Below are positions 43,973 to 52,788 of a stretch of 64,000 bases of DNA, one piece after another. The stretch covers positions 7,804 through 71,803 of the forward strand of contig CAYZII010000003.1 in assembly GCA_964478415.1 (NCBI GenBank). Direction: 5' to 3'. The notes below the pieces were generated by a model, which was not told where the DNA came from, made no database searches, and saw nothing but the letters and a program-made list of their open reading frames with translations. Position 1 is the first letter of the stretch. The number at the start of each line of letters is the position of its first letter. The position numbers were made by a program, and so were the translations under genes. Origin of the DNA: Sulfuricystis sp964478415 (GTDB lineage: Bacteria > Pseudomonadota > Gammaproteobacteria > Burkholderiales > Rhodocyclaceae).

Positions 43973-44479
43973 ATGAAGCTCGACAATCTGAAGGAAAATG
44001 TGAGCTCACTATGGGACAGCGTCGCCGAGGGGTGGCGGCATTTATGGCATTCGGCACGCAATGCCCTGACACGTTTTCGGCCCAGCGAGAAAACGCAATT
44101 GCCAAAAGCCGAGGAGATCGATGATCGCGCCTTCGAGCCATCCTTCGGCTGGGCGATGGTAGGCGGCGAGGTCTTCGAGGACGAGAACCGCGTCATCGTG
44201 CGCGTCGAACTGCCTGGCATCGACAAGCGTGACATCGATATCCGCGTGCAGCAGGGTGATCTGGTGATCAGTGGTGAGAAGCGTTTCGCCAGCGAATCCA
44301 CCAGTGGCTGCTGGCACCGGATAGAATGCGCCTATGGCAGCTTCACGCGCGTGATTCCGCTGCCTGCCGCGGTCAGGAGCGACGAAGCGCGTGCCTCTTA
44401 CCAGAACGGCATACTGCGCATCGAGTTGCCGAAACTCTCGCCGGGTTTACACAAGTCGCGTCCGATCCCGATCGACTAG
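43973..44479 (+). CDS. Hsp20/alpha-crystallin small heat-shock protein
   Basis: A 168-residue small heat-shock protein. The alpha-crystallin domain spans about residues 60-155 (ENRVIVRVELPGIDKRDIDI, GDLVISGEKRF, GSFTRVIPLPAAV, YQNGILRIELPK). The N-terminal 60 residues are a variable helix-rich region. It holds unfolded proteins for refolding by DnaK-type systems. A sigma-32 promoter precedes it. The 3' end overlaps the convergent hypF gene by 33 bases, marking the border between the proteostasis block and the hydrogenase locus. Confidence 0.93.
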   Translation: MKLDNLKENVSSLWDSVAEGWRHLWHSARNALTRFRPSEKTQLPKAEEIDDRAFEPSFGWAMVGGEVFEDENRVIVRVELPGIDKRDIDIRVQQGDLVISGEKRFASESTSGCWHRIECAYGSFTRVIPLPAAVRSDEARASYQNGILRIELPKLSPGLHKSRPIPID

Positions 44480-46705
44480 GAGGCCGGCCACCCAGGCCTG
44501 ACCGAGCGACAGGCCACCGTCGTTAGGCGGTACTGCCTGCGCCTCGATCAGTGCGATGCCGTGGCCCGCAAGCCCGCTGCGCAATGCTGCACTCAGCAGG
44601 CGGTTCAGCAGGCAGCCGCCGGCGGCGGCGACGGTGCGGATGCCAGTGCGTGCGGCAAAGGCGCTGAGCCAGTCAGTCAGGGCGGCAGCGAACGTCGCAT
44701 GGAACAGCGCCGCACCGGCGCTGGCATCCTCGCAGTCTTCCAGCCAGCCGAACAACGTCAGGAGATCGAGACCGCCCTCGGCAGTGAGTCGCCATCCTCC
44801 TTCCAGCGGGGCAGCCGGTCCATGCCGCGCAGCCAGCCCCTCGAGCAGCATCGCGGCCTGCCCCTCGAAACTGATACGCCGACGTACTCCCAACAATCCC
44901 GCCGCGGCGTCGAACAGCCGGCCCGCGCTCGCGGTCGGCGGACAATGGAAGTCGCGCTCGAGCATCTGAGCCACGGTTCCCGCCGCCGGTTCGTCAGCAA
45001 ACCGCCGCACGATCTCCTCTCCCCGACCCAGGCAGTGCAGCACGGCAGCTGCCATGCGCCAAGGCTCGCGGGCCGCGACATCGCCTCCCGGCAGCGGCAA
45101 AGGTCGCAGATGTGCAAGGCGCTCGCAATCCGCACCATCGACGCGTAACAGCTCGCCGCCCCAGGCCGTGCCATCCGTGCCGAGCCCGACGCCGTCGAGC
45201 GCCAGTCCCAAGACCGGCGACGTGATGCGATGTTCGGCACAGACCGCAGCGATATGCGCATGGTGGTGCTGCACCCCAAGTGCCGGAATGCCGTGTTCCG
45301 CTGCAAAAGCCGCGGCGAAACGCGTTGAAAAGAAATCTGGGTGCAGGTCGTGGGCGACCGCCTCGGGCCGCACCTCGAGGATGTGCAACAGATGTGCGAC
45401 GGTCTCCTCGAAGAAGCCGCAGGCGGCGGCATTGTCGAGATCGCCGACATGCTGCGAGACGAAAGCCTCTTCCCCGCGCGTGACACAGATCGTGTTCTTG
45501 AACCAGCCGCCGACGGCGAGCACCGGTGGCAACGGCTGTGGCAGCCGGATCGCCCGGGGCACATAGCCGCGCGCACGACGGATGAAGCCCCCGCCAACAC
45601 TGGCGCGCCGCACCGAATCGTCGCAACGGATCACGATGTCCCGATCGTGCAGCAAAAACGCATCGGCGATACCGGCAAGCCGCTCCCGGGCTTCCTCGTT
45701 GCCGATCACCAGCGGCTCGCCATGCGGATTGGCGCTGGTCATCACCAGCGCCATCTGCGGCGCGTCGTGAAAGAGCAGATACTGGATCGGGGTGACCGGC
45801 AGCATCAGCCCGATCTCGGCGAGCCCTGGCGCTACGCCGGGCAATTCGTTTTTCTTCTCCAGCAAGACGATCGGCCGCTCCGGCGAGGTCAAGAGTGCCG
45901 CCTCGCCAGCGCAGAGTTTTGCATGACGTGCGGCTTGCCCGAGATCCCCGACCATCACCGCGAAGGGCTTTTCCTCGCGCTGCTTGCGCGCACGCAAGGC
46001 CGCGACGACGGCGGCGTTCGTCGCATCGCAGGCGAGATGAAAACCGCCCAGTCCTTTGATCGCGACGATCCGGCCGGCTTGCAATAGCTCGAGCGCCGTT
46101 GCGATCGGATCGCCGGCCAAAGGTCGGCCCGAAGCATCGCAAAGCGTCAAACGCGGCCCGCACTGCGGACAGCAGATCGTCTCGGCATGGAAGCGTCTGT
46201 CGCGTGGATCACGATATTCCCGCTCACAGTCCGGGCAGAGCGGGAATACCGCCATGCTGGTCTGCGGCCGGTCATAGGGCAGCCGCCGCGTGATCGTGTA
46301 ACGTGGCCCGCAGTGGGTGCAGGTGATGAACGGATGACGGTAGCGGCGATTGGCGGGATCGAACAGTTCGGCAAGGCAGTCGCTGCAAGTCGCCGTGTCA
46401 TGACCGATCGCGGTGACGATCCGTCCGCCGGCACTCTCGATGATGCGGAATTCGCGCAGGTGGAGCGGCTCGCTGGATGTCACCTCCACCGCATCGATGC
46501 GTGCCAGCGGTGGCGCTGCGCTTATCAGCCGCGCAATGAAGGTCTGCAACGCCGCATCTGCGCCTTCGAGATGGATCTCGACGCCCGCGGCGTCGTTCCT
46601 CACCCAGCCGGAGAGTCCGAGTTCCTGTGCCAGCCGCCACACGTAAGGACGAAAACCGACCCCTTGCACGACGCCCCTGACACGTATGCGTATCGCATCA
46701 ACCAC
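44447..46705 (-). CDS. hypF: Hydrogenase maturation carbamoyltransferase HypF
   Basis: A 752-residue protein of full family length. It has an N-terminal acylphosphatase domain (RGVVQGVGFRPYVWRLA), two zinc fingers (CSDCLAELF...CTHCGPRYT and CPDCEREY...CPQCGP), a YrdC-like domain (KGLGGFHLACDA) and a Kae1-like domain (GVQHHHAHIAAVCAEH). HypF uses carbamoyl phosphate to make the thiocarboxamide precursor of the cyanide ligands on the [NiFe] centre. The start is GTG 46705, overlapping hypB by eight bases; an ATG at 46698 is out of frame. Confidence 0.95.
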   Translation of the reverse strand: MVDAIRIRVRGVVQGVGFRPYVWRLAQELGLSGWVRNDAAGVEIHLEGADAALQTFIARLISAAPPLARIDAVEVTSSEPLHLREFRIIESAGGRIVTAIGHDTATCSDCLAELFDPANRRYRHPFITCTHCGPRYTITRRLPYDRPQTSMAVFPLCPDCEREYRDPRDRRFHAETICCPQCGPRLTLCDASGRPLAGDPIATALELLQAGRIVAIKGLGGFHLACDATNAAVVAALRARKQREEKPFAVMVGDLGQAARHAKLCAGEAALLTSPERPIVLLEKKNELPGVAPGLAEIGLMLPVTPIQYLLFHDAPQMALVMTSANPHGEPLVIGNEEARERLAGIADAFLLHDRDIVIRCDDSVRRASVGGGFIRRARGYVPRAIRLPQPLPPVLAVGGWFKNTICVTRGEEAFVSQHVGDLDNAAACGFFEETVAHLLHILEVRPEAVAHDLHPDFFSTRFAAAFAAEHGIPALGVQHHHAHIAAVCAEHRITSPVLGLALDGVGLGTDGTAWGGELLRVDGADCERLAHLRPLPLPGGDVAAREPWRMAAAVLHCLGRGEEIVRRFADEPAAGTVAQMLERDFHCPPTASAGRLFDAAAGLLGVRRRISFEGQAAMLLEGLAARHGPAAPLEGGWRLTAEGGLDLLTLFGWLEDCEDASAGAALFHATFAAALTDWLSAFAARTGIRTVAAAGGCLLNRLLSAALRSGLAGHGIALIEAQAVPPNDGGLSLGQAWVAGLLVDRDRTRLV

Positions 46706-47570
46706 GAAGCCCCGCGACGCCTTTCTCGATCCAGGCAAACCACGTGTCCATGCCCGCGCCGGTCTTCGCCGAGACCTGCAGCACTTCGAGCAATGGATTG
46801 ACGCGGCGCGCGTTGGCAACCGCCCTGTCGGGATCGAAATCGACGTGTGGCAACAGATCCGTCTTGTTGATCAGCATCAGCCGCGCGGCGCGGAACATGT
46901 CCGGGTATTTGAGCGGCTTGTCCTCGCCTTCGGTGACCGAGAGGATCACCACCTTGCCGGCTTCGCCGAGATCGAAGGCCGCCGGGCAGACGAGATTGCC
47001 GACGTTCTCGATCATCAGCACGCCGCCGTTTGCCAGCGGCAGCTTCTCCAACGCATGGCCGACCATGTGGGCATCAAGATGGCAGCCCTTGCCCGTGTTG
47101 ATCTGCACCGCCGGTGCGCCGGTGGCGCGGATACGTTCGGCATCGAAGCTGGTCTGCTGGTCGCCCTCGATCACCGCGATCGGCACCTTGCCTTTCAGCC
47201 CCTCGATGGTCTTCACGAGCAGCGTCGTCTTGCCCGAGCCGGGGCTGGAGACGAGGTTGAGAGCCAATACGCCGCGGGCGGCGAAAAAATCGCGGTTCTG
47301 CGCGGCGAAGGCATTGTTCTTCGCCAGGATGTCCTGCTCCAGACGCAACGTACGGCCGTGGTCGTGCGCATGCCCCGTCGGGCGGTAGCCATGTTGCCCC
47401 TCGGCGGCATGGGCATGCGTGTGATCATGCTCGCTGCCGTGGCCATGCGTCTGGGCATGGTCGTGCGGGTGACTGTGGGTCGTGCCGTCCGCATGGGTAT
47501 GTTCGTGGGTATGGACGGTTTGCCCTTCGATTTTCGTTTCGCCTTCGCCGCAGCCGCAGGTCGTGCACAT
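46698..47570 (-). CDS. hypB: Nickel-inserting GTPase HypB with His-rich region
   Basis: A 290-residue protein beginning with the CTTCGCG nickel motif and a long histidine-rich stretch (about residues 20-72; repeated H-x-H units), which can store nickel. The GTPase domain has SSPGSGKTTLL, EGDQQTSFDAERIRATG and NKTDLL. HypB works with HypA to deliver nickel to the hydrogenase large subunit. It is followed by hypF and preceded by hypA. Confidence 0.96.
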   Translation of the reverse strand: MCTTCGCGEGETKIEGQTVHTHEHTHADGTTHSHPHDHAQTHGHGSEHDHTHAHAAEGQHGYRPTGHAHDHGRTLRLEQDILAKNNAFAAQNRDFFAARGVLALNLVSSPGSGKTTLLVKTIEGLKGKVPIAVIEGDQQTSFDAERIRATGAPAVQINTGKGCHLDAHMVGHALEKLPLANGGVLMIENVGNLVCPAAFDLGEAGKVVILSVTEGEDKPLKYPDMFRAARLMLINKTDLLPHVDFDPDRAVANARRVNPLLEVLQVSAKTGAGMDTWFAWIEKGVAGLRG

Positions 47571-47576
47571 GATGCT

Positions 47577-47918
47577 TCACTCCACTTCCAGGTCGATGAT
47601 GCGCAGCGCGTCGCCACCGGTCACCTGCACCGGAAAACCGCCACAATGCGCGCAGGGATCATAAACGTTCGCCAGCGGCGTGTCCCGGCCGCACTGCACA
47701 CACCGTCCCGCCCCCGGGGTCGCGACGATCTCGAGCCGGGCGCCCTCGGTAATGCCACCTCGCATCACGACGTCGAAACAGAACGCGAAGGCCTCGCGCT
47801 CGACACCGGAGAGCTGGCCGATCTCGACGCGCACGCTGCTCACATGGTCAAACCCTTCGCGTGCCGCCGCCTCCTCGATCAGCTCGCGCACACTCACGGC
47901 CAGCGACATTTCATGCAT
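47577..47918 (-). CDS. hypA: Nickel-delivery protein HypA
   Basis: A 113-residue protein with the N-terminal nickel-binding MHEMSLA (His2) and a zinc site made of CVQCG and CAHCGG pairs. It partners HypB in nickel insertion. It lies nine bases after hybE and six bases before hypB. Confidence 0.96.
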   Translation of the reverse strand: MHEMSLAVSVRELIEEAAAREGFDHVSSVRVEIGQLSGVEREAFAFCFDVVMRGGITEGARLEIVATPGAGRCVQCGRDTPLANVYDPCAHCGGFPVQVTGGDALRIIDLEVE

Positions 47919-47927
47919 GAAACAATT

Positions 47928-48395
47928 TTACTCGCCCAAGCCAAGGAGCTTGCGGCGTGTCCCGGAAACGGGCGAGCCATCCTCGGCCTGTGGCTGCACT
48001 GCCGGCATGTCGAGTGCGATCAGGCAGGCACGCGCGGTGGCCAGTGCGGTCTCCTGATCGGCGAAAGGTTTCATGTCGGAAATCAACGGGCAGGCAAGAT
48101 AGTCGCCGAGCCCCTCTTCGTGGTTCGGCAAAAAGGCGAAAGTGCCAGCCGGATACTCGCGGAAAACACGTTCATGCGGTGCTGGAACCGGCCACTCTGC
48201 GACCGCCGGCAACAGCAGCAGCTGGATGCCCCAAGGGGTGACCAGCACACCACGCCAGTCGTCGCCCTGGCGCGCGAAACCGACCACGGCGACGGTAAGC
48301 CTGGGATTCAGAAACGGCAATCCGGCCATACGCTCGGTCTCGATACGCCGGAAGGTGGCTTCGATCAGCGGGCCGGGGTTTTCAACGTGAAACAT
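47928..48395 (-). CDS. hybE: HybE-type hydrogenase assembly chaperone
   Basis: About 155 residues matching the HybE family: FRRIETERMAGLPFLNPRLTVAVVGF, VLVTPWGIQLLLLP, FPAG-like YPAGTFAFLPN and YLACPLISDMKPFADQETA. HybE is a chaperone for [NiFe]-hydrogenase small-subunit or Tat-dependent assembly. The ATG at 48395 was chosen; an in-frame GTG at 48443 would overlap the protease gene. The neighbours are the hybD-like protease and hypA. Confidence 0.82.
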   Translation of the reverse strand: MFHVENPGPLIEATFRRIETERMAGLPFLNPRLTVAVVGFARQGDDWRGVLVTPWGIQLLLLPAVAEWPVPAPHERVFREYPAGTFAFLPNHEEGLGDYLACPLISDMKPFADQETALATARACLIALDMPAVQPQAEDGSPVSGTRRKLLGLGE

Positions 48396-48417
48396 GCCGT
48401 TCTGCCAGCGCCGATTT

Positions 48418-48894
48418 TCAGCGGCGCGCCGGTGGGAGGCCACGCTGCGCCAGCACGTCCACGGTACACGCGACCAGTTCCGGCACCCGAGCGGCGAGGG
48501 TCGGGGTCAGCTCCATGCCGAGGTCGAGCGACAACGGCTGGGCGCCGAGCACGATTGTCTCTTGCGGCGCGGCGCCGATGAATTCGAGCGCCGCCAACAC
48601 ATCGGGCAGACCGATGCCGTGCGGCGAGAGGTTGCGGCGGAAGAACACCGGCACCTCGGCGCCGGTCAGCTCGATCAGCGTGCCCGGCGGCCTACCGTCG
48701 TCGATCGCGTCGATCACCACCAGCAGGTCGAGATGGGAGAGCTCCTCGAGCATCTCCATGCTCGAAGTACCGCCATCGATGGCAACCACCCCCGTAGGCA
48801 GCACGTAATCGCGTTCGAGGGCTTCGATAACGCGCACACCCAGCCCTTCATCGGCGCGGATCATGTTGCCTACGCCGAGTATGACGGCTTTCAT
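48418..48894 (-). CDS. hybD: Hydrogenase maturation endopeptidase (HybD/HyaD type)
   Basis: A 158-residue M52 protease with LGVGNMIRADEGLGVRVIEAL, VVAIDGGTSSMEML, the metal-binding aspartate in VVIDAIDDG and the histidine in SPHGIGLPDVLA. It removes the C-terminal extension of the hydrogenase large subunit after nickel insertion; the neighbouring HybC has that extension. It starts six bases after hybC. Confidence 0.93.
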   Translation of the reverse strand: MKAVILGVGNMIRADEGLGVRVIEALERDYVLPTGVVAIDGGTSSMEMLEELSHLDLLVVIDAIDDGRPPGTLIELTGAEVPVFFRRNLSPHGIGLPDVLAALEFIGAAPQETIVLGAQPLSLDLGMELTPTLAARVPELVACTVDVLAQRGLPPARR

Positions 48895-48900
48895 GCCGAC

Positions 48901-50607
48901 CTACACCACCTTCACCGAAACGCTACTGCGCTTGTCCTTGTCGGTCAGATGGATCGCACAGGCGATGCACGGGTCGAACGAATGCACGGTGCGCAGCACC
49001 TCGAGCGGCTGCTCGGGATCGGCGATCGGATTGTCAAGGAGTGAAGCCTCATACGGGCCCGGCTCGTCCTTCTCGTTGCGCGGACAGGCATTCCAGGTCG
49101 ATGGCACGACGCACTGGTAGTTCTTGATCTTGCCGTCGTTGATGACGACCCAGTGCGACAGCACGCCGCGCGGCGCCTCGTGGAAGCCCACACCCATCAC
49201 CTCGCCCTTCGGGAAACTCGGCGCATTGAAAGTCTTGGTATCTCCCTTGGCGATGTTGTTGACCAGCAGCTGCCACTGTTCGGCGAGCTGATCGACCATC
49301 ACCGCGCAACGCACCGCGCGGGCGGCATGGCGGCCGATCGTCGAATGCAACGCTTCGAGACCGACCTTGGTCTTGGCCAGTGAAGACACCAGGTCGAGCG
49401 CGGCGGTCGCATATTTCTTCGTCGGCTCGTGGCCGGCGGCGAACATCGCCAGCACGTTCGCCAGTGGCCCGACCTGCGCCGGCTTGCCGTAGAAAGTCGG
49501 CGACTTGAGCCAGGAATACTTGCCGTCGGCCTGGAAGTCGGTGTATTTCGGTTTCGTCTCGCCCTGGTAGGGATGCAACGGCTTTTGCGTGCTGTAGTCG
49601 TACCAGGAGTGCTTAACCGACTCTTCGACCCCCTTGCCCCAGAACTGGTCGTCGAAGGCCACGATCGGCTTGAATTTCGCGATGTTGCCACCTTCGATGT
49701 ATCCCCCAGGCAACGCGAACTGCGTCCCTTTCGTATCGAGCGGAATGTCCGGCACACACAGGTAGTTCGTCACACCCGCGCCATACTTGGTCCAGTCGGC
49801 ATAGAAGGCGCCGACCGCGGCGACATCGACCAGATAGACGTTCTTGACGAAGTCGGCCAGTTCGTCGATGTAGGCCTTGATCGCCATCAGCCGCTCGACG
49901 GTGAGCACCGACTGCGCGTCGGTGGCGATCGGGTTGGCCACGCCGCCGACCGCCAGGTTCTGGATGTGCGGCGTCTTCGAGCCGAGGATCGAGACGATCT
50001 TGTTGGCCTTCCTCTGCACTTCGAGCGCCTGCAGATAGTGGGCCACGGCGAGCAGATTCACTTCTGGCGGCAGCTTCATCGCCGGATGGCCCCAGTAGCC
50101 GTTGGTGAAGATGCCGAGCTGGCCGCCATTGACGAATCCGGCCAGACGCTCTTTGACCGCGCGCATCTCGTGCTTGCCGTTGCGGTTCCAGGACGACAGG
50201 CTCTCGGCGAGGCTCGCGGTCTTGTCCGGATCGGCTTTCAATGCCTGCGTGACATCGACCCAATCGAGCGCCGACAGGTGATAGAAGTGCACGATGTGGT
50301 CATGCACCGCGTGCGCCAGGATGATCAGGTTGCGAATGTACTGGGCGTTGAGCGGCACCTCGAGCTGCAGCGCATTTTCGACCGCGCGTACCGAAGCGAT
50401 CGCATGCACGGTGGTACATACGCCGCAGATGCGTTGCGTGATCGTCCAAGCGTCGCGCGGATCGCGGCCGAGCAGGATCAGCTCGACGCCGCGCCACATC
50501 TGGCCGGACGACCAGGCTTTCTTCACCCGGCCGCCGTCGACATCGACGTCGATGCGCAGGTGGCCCTCGATGCGGGTAATCGGATCAATCGTAATGCGTT
50601 TCGCCAT
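48901..50607 (-). CDS. hybC: [NiFe]-hydrogenase large subunit (HybC type)
   Basis: A 568-residue catalytic subunit. The N-terminal nickel motif is RICGVCTTVHA and the C-terminal one is DPCIACAIH, followed by the cleavable extension LTDKDKRSSVSVKVV. The maturation protease should cut after the histidine. It oxidises H2 in the periplasm, exported with its small subunit by the Tat pathway. The GGAG eight bases upstream supports ATG 50607. The gene order hybO-hybA-hybB-hybC corresponds to group 1c (Hyb-type) uptake enzymes. Confidence 0.96.
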   Translation of the reverse strand: MAKRITIDPITRIEGHLRIDVDVDGGRVKKAWSSGQMWRGVELILLGRDPRDAWTITQRICGVCTTVHAIASVRAVENALQLEVPLNAQYIRNLIILAHAVHDHIVHFYHLSALDWVDVTQALKADPDKTASLAESLSSWNRNGKHEMRAVKERLAGFVNGGQLGIFTNGYWGHPAMKLPPEVNLLAVAHYLQALEVQRKANKIVSILGSKTPHIQNLAVGGVANPIATDAQSVLTVERLMAIKAYIDELADFVKNVYLVDVAAVGAFYADWTKYGAGVTNYLCVPDIPLDTKGTQFALPGGYIEGGNIAKFKPIVAFDDQFWGKGVEESVKHSWYDYSTQKPLHPYQGETKPKYTDFQADGKYSWLKSPTFYGKPAQVGPLANVLAMFAAGHEPTKKYATAALDLVSSLAKTKVGLEALHSTIGRHAARAVRCAVMVDQLAEQWQLLVNNIAKGDTKTFNAPSFPKGEVMGVGFHEAPRGVLSHWVVINDGKIKNYQCVVPSTWNACPRNEKDEPGPYEASLLDNPIADPEQPLEVLRTVHSFDPCIACAIHLTDKDKRSSVSVKVV

Positions 50608-50625
50608 TTTGTTATCTCCAATCGA

Positions 50626-51789
50626 TCAGGCTTCACGCGGCAGCACCGGGAAGCGGCGGGTGATGATGACATAGCCGAGCACCTCGATCGAGAACATGCC
50701 GACGGTGACGAGGATCTCGGTGAGCGACGGGAAGTAGTGGAAATTCACGCCGGAGGTCTCGGCGCCGATCACGGTCTGATAACCGATCAGGTAGCCATTG
50801 AGCCGCAGCAGTGAACCGGCGAGCATCAACAGGATGCCGGCGATGAACAGGCGCGCCGGGTTGCGGCGCTGCGCCTGCGTACCGATGACGAAGAACGGCA
50901 GGACGAAGCAGAGCATTTCCAGCCAGAAAAACAGCGCTTCGAGCGTGGCTGCAAAAGCGAGCGACAGCGCACCGCGCACGAGCAGGTCGCCGACACGCAC
51001 GATGAGATAGGTCGCCAGCACGCCGAGCATCACCTTCGCCAGCGGTGTCAAGAGGTGCATCTCGATCGAGCGCCGGTAGGCAGACGAGGCCAGGCAGGAC
51101 TCGAACAGCACCACCGCATACCCCATCGTGATCGCGGTGAGCAGATACAGCGCCGGCTGCAACGGTGTTTGCCACAGCGGATGGATCTGCGGCCCCATCA
51201 CGACGAGCAGCGTGCCCAGCGACGACTGGTGCATCATCGGCAGCAGCGTGCCCAGCGCGACGATCGCGAACATCACCTTGGAGAGCTTGCGTTTCGCCTC
51301 GGTCATGCCGAACTTCTCGAGGAAGGTCGGCGCGAATTCGATCCACATCACGATGATGTAGAGCGTGATGCAGATCGCCACCTCGAACATCACCGAGTTC
51401 GGGTTTACCGACCAGGGCCAGTACATATTCCAGACGTTCCACCAGCGGCCCAGATCGACGATCACTGCCACACCGGCGAGCGTATAGCCGAACAGGCTGG
51501 CCAGGAGCGCCGGCCGCACCAACGGGTGATACTCGCCGCGGTTGAAGATGTAGACCAGCATCGCGACCGAAAAGCCGCCGCAGGCGAAGGCCGAACCGAT
51601 CATCACATCGACGACGATCCAGATGCCCCACGGGTAGCCATCGTTCAGGTTTGTGACGCTGCCCAGGCCATAGAGGAAACGCACCAGCAGGATGGCCGCC
51701 ATCACGGCGATCAAGACGCCGGCGGTGAGCGTCACCGCGTTGAAGAGCGGACCACCGACTGGAGCCGGTTTGGCATGATGGCTGCTCAT
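50626..51789 (-). CDS. hybB: Hydrogenase integral membrane subunit HybB (NrfD family)
   Basis: A 387-residue protein with about ten membrane helices and NrfD-type motifs (YPWGIWIVVDVMIGSAFACGG, NVWNMYWPWSVNP, MMHQSSLGTLL). It lacks haem ligation typical of the HyaC cytochrome and passes electrons from HybA to quinone, probably menaquinone given the men genes in the window. ATGA overlap with hybA. Confidence 0.94.
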   Translation of the reverse strand: MSSHHAKPAPVGGPLFNAVTLTAGVLIAVMAAILLVRFLYGLGSVTNLNDGYPWGIWIVVDVMIGSAFACGGFSVAMLVYIFNRGEYHPLVRPALLASLFGYTLAGVAVIVDLGRWWNVWNMYWPWSVNPNSVMFEVAICITLYIIVMWIEFAPTFLEKFGMTEAKRKLSKVMFAIVALGTLLPMMHQSSLGTLLVVMGPQIHPLWQTPLQPALYLLTAITMGYAVVLFESCLASSAYRRSIEMHLLTPLAKVMLGVLATYLIVRVGDLLVRGALSLAFAATLEALFFWLEMLCFVLPFFVIGTQAQRRNPARLFIAGILLMLAGSLLRLNGYLIGYQTVIGAETSGVNFHYFPSLTEILVTVGMFSIEVLGYVIITRRFPVLPREA

Positions 51790-52787
51790 GACTCGTCTCC
51801 TTCATCCGGCTTGACATTGCGCTTGGCGACCCAGGTCAGTGCGCCCAGCACGGCGATCGGCATCACCAGTCCGCCATAGAGCGTGTGCTGGATCGTTTCC
51901 GACGTCGCCGCCGACGAAGAGGGCGGCAGCTTCGGCATACCAACCTTCTCAAAAGGCACGCCGGAGAGCTTGAGCACTTGTGTACCGCCGTATTCGGTCT
52001 CGCCGTAGATATGCTGCTGGTAGTTGCCGACCACGCCTTCATACCGTTGATCGGGCTCCTCGCGCCACTTGACACCGGGGGCGGCGGCATCGCCAAGGCG
52101 GCCACGCGGATAGGTGGTGATGCTGCCAGGTTTCAGGGACAGGCGGCGCTTCGCTTCGGCGAGTAGATCGGCGGTGCGGCCGAACAGCGTCGCGCCGGTC
52201 GGACACACCTCGGCACAGGCCGAGTAGTGGCCATCCTTGTGACGATGCCTGCACAGCTCGCATTTGCCGATGCGGCCGGTCGGGCTGTCGTATTGATACT
52301 TCGGGATGCCGAACGGACACGCCGCGACGCAGTAACGGCAGCCGATGCACTTGTCCGGGTTGTATTTGACGATGCCGGTCACCGGATCCTTGGTCATCGC
52401 CGAGACCGGGCAGGCCGAGACGCAGGACGGATCCGCACAATGCATGCACGAAGTCTTCATGAAGGCATAACCGTTCTTCTCGGCGTCCTTTGTTTCCATC
52501 GTGCCGTGGCGGTACATCTTGATCAGGTTGAAGGTGTAGCCGCTGGTGTCGAGCGGCGTATCCCAAAGATGGTCCACGGTGTTGAATTCGGGCGGATTGC
52601 CGTTCGCCTCCTTGCAGGCCGCCACACAGGCCTTGCAGCCGACACACAGCGTCGCGTCATAGAGCAGACCCAGAGCGCCTTCCGGCACCTTGTGGGTTTC
52701 GCGCGCCTCGGCCAGCGGAGTGGCGGTACCCGCCACCATGCCGGTAACGGCGAGCGCCCCTTTGAGAAATTCGCGTCGCGTGCTCAT
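51786..52787 (-). CDS. hybA: Hydrogenase ferredoxin-type subunit HybA
   Basis: A 333-residue Tat-exported protein (RREFLKGALAV at residues 4-14). Four Fe-S clusters are indicated by CVGCKACVAAC, CMHCADPSCVSAC, CIGCRYCVAAC and CELC...CAEVC groups. A C-terminal membrane helix (about residues 300-320) anchors it. It relays electrons from the small subunit to HybB. The ATG lies one base after the hybO stop. Confidence 0.94.
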   Translation of the reverse strand: MSTRREFLKGALAVTGMVAGTATPLAEARETHKVPEGALGLLYDATLCVGCKACVAACKEANGNPPEFNTVDHLWDTPLDTSGYTFNLIKMYRHGTMETKDAEKNGYAFMKTSCMHCADPSCVSACPVSAMTKDPVTGIVKYNPDKCIGCRYCVAACPFGIPKYQYDSPTGRIGKCELCRHRHKDGHYSACAEVCPTGATLFGRTADLLAEAKRRLSLKPGSITTYPRGRLGDAAAPGVKWREEPDQRYEGVVGNYQQHIYGETEYGGTQVLKLSGVPFEKVGMPKLPPSSSAATSETIQHTLYGGLVMPIAVLGALTWVAKRNVKPDEGDES

Positions 52788-52788
52788 C

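Noticed and set aside
49429..50814. A 461-codon open frame on the plus strand across hybC and hybB
   Set aside because: It is antisense to hydrogenase genes with clear motifs; its product has no recognisable domain.
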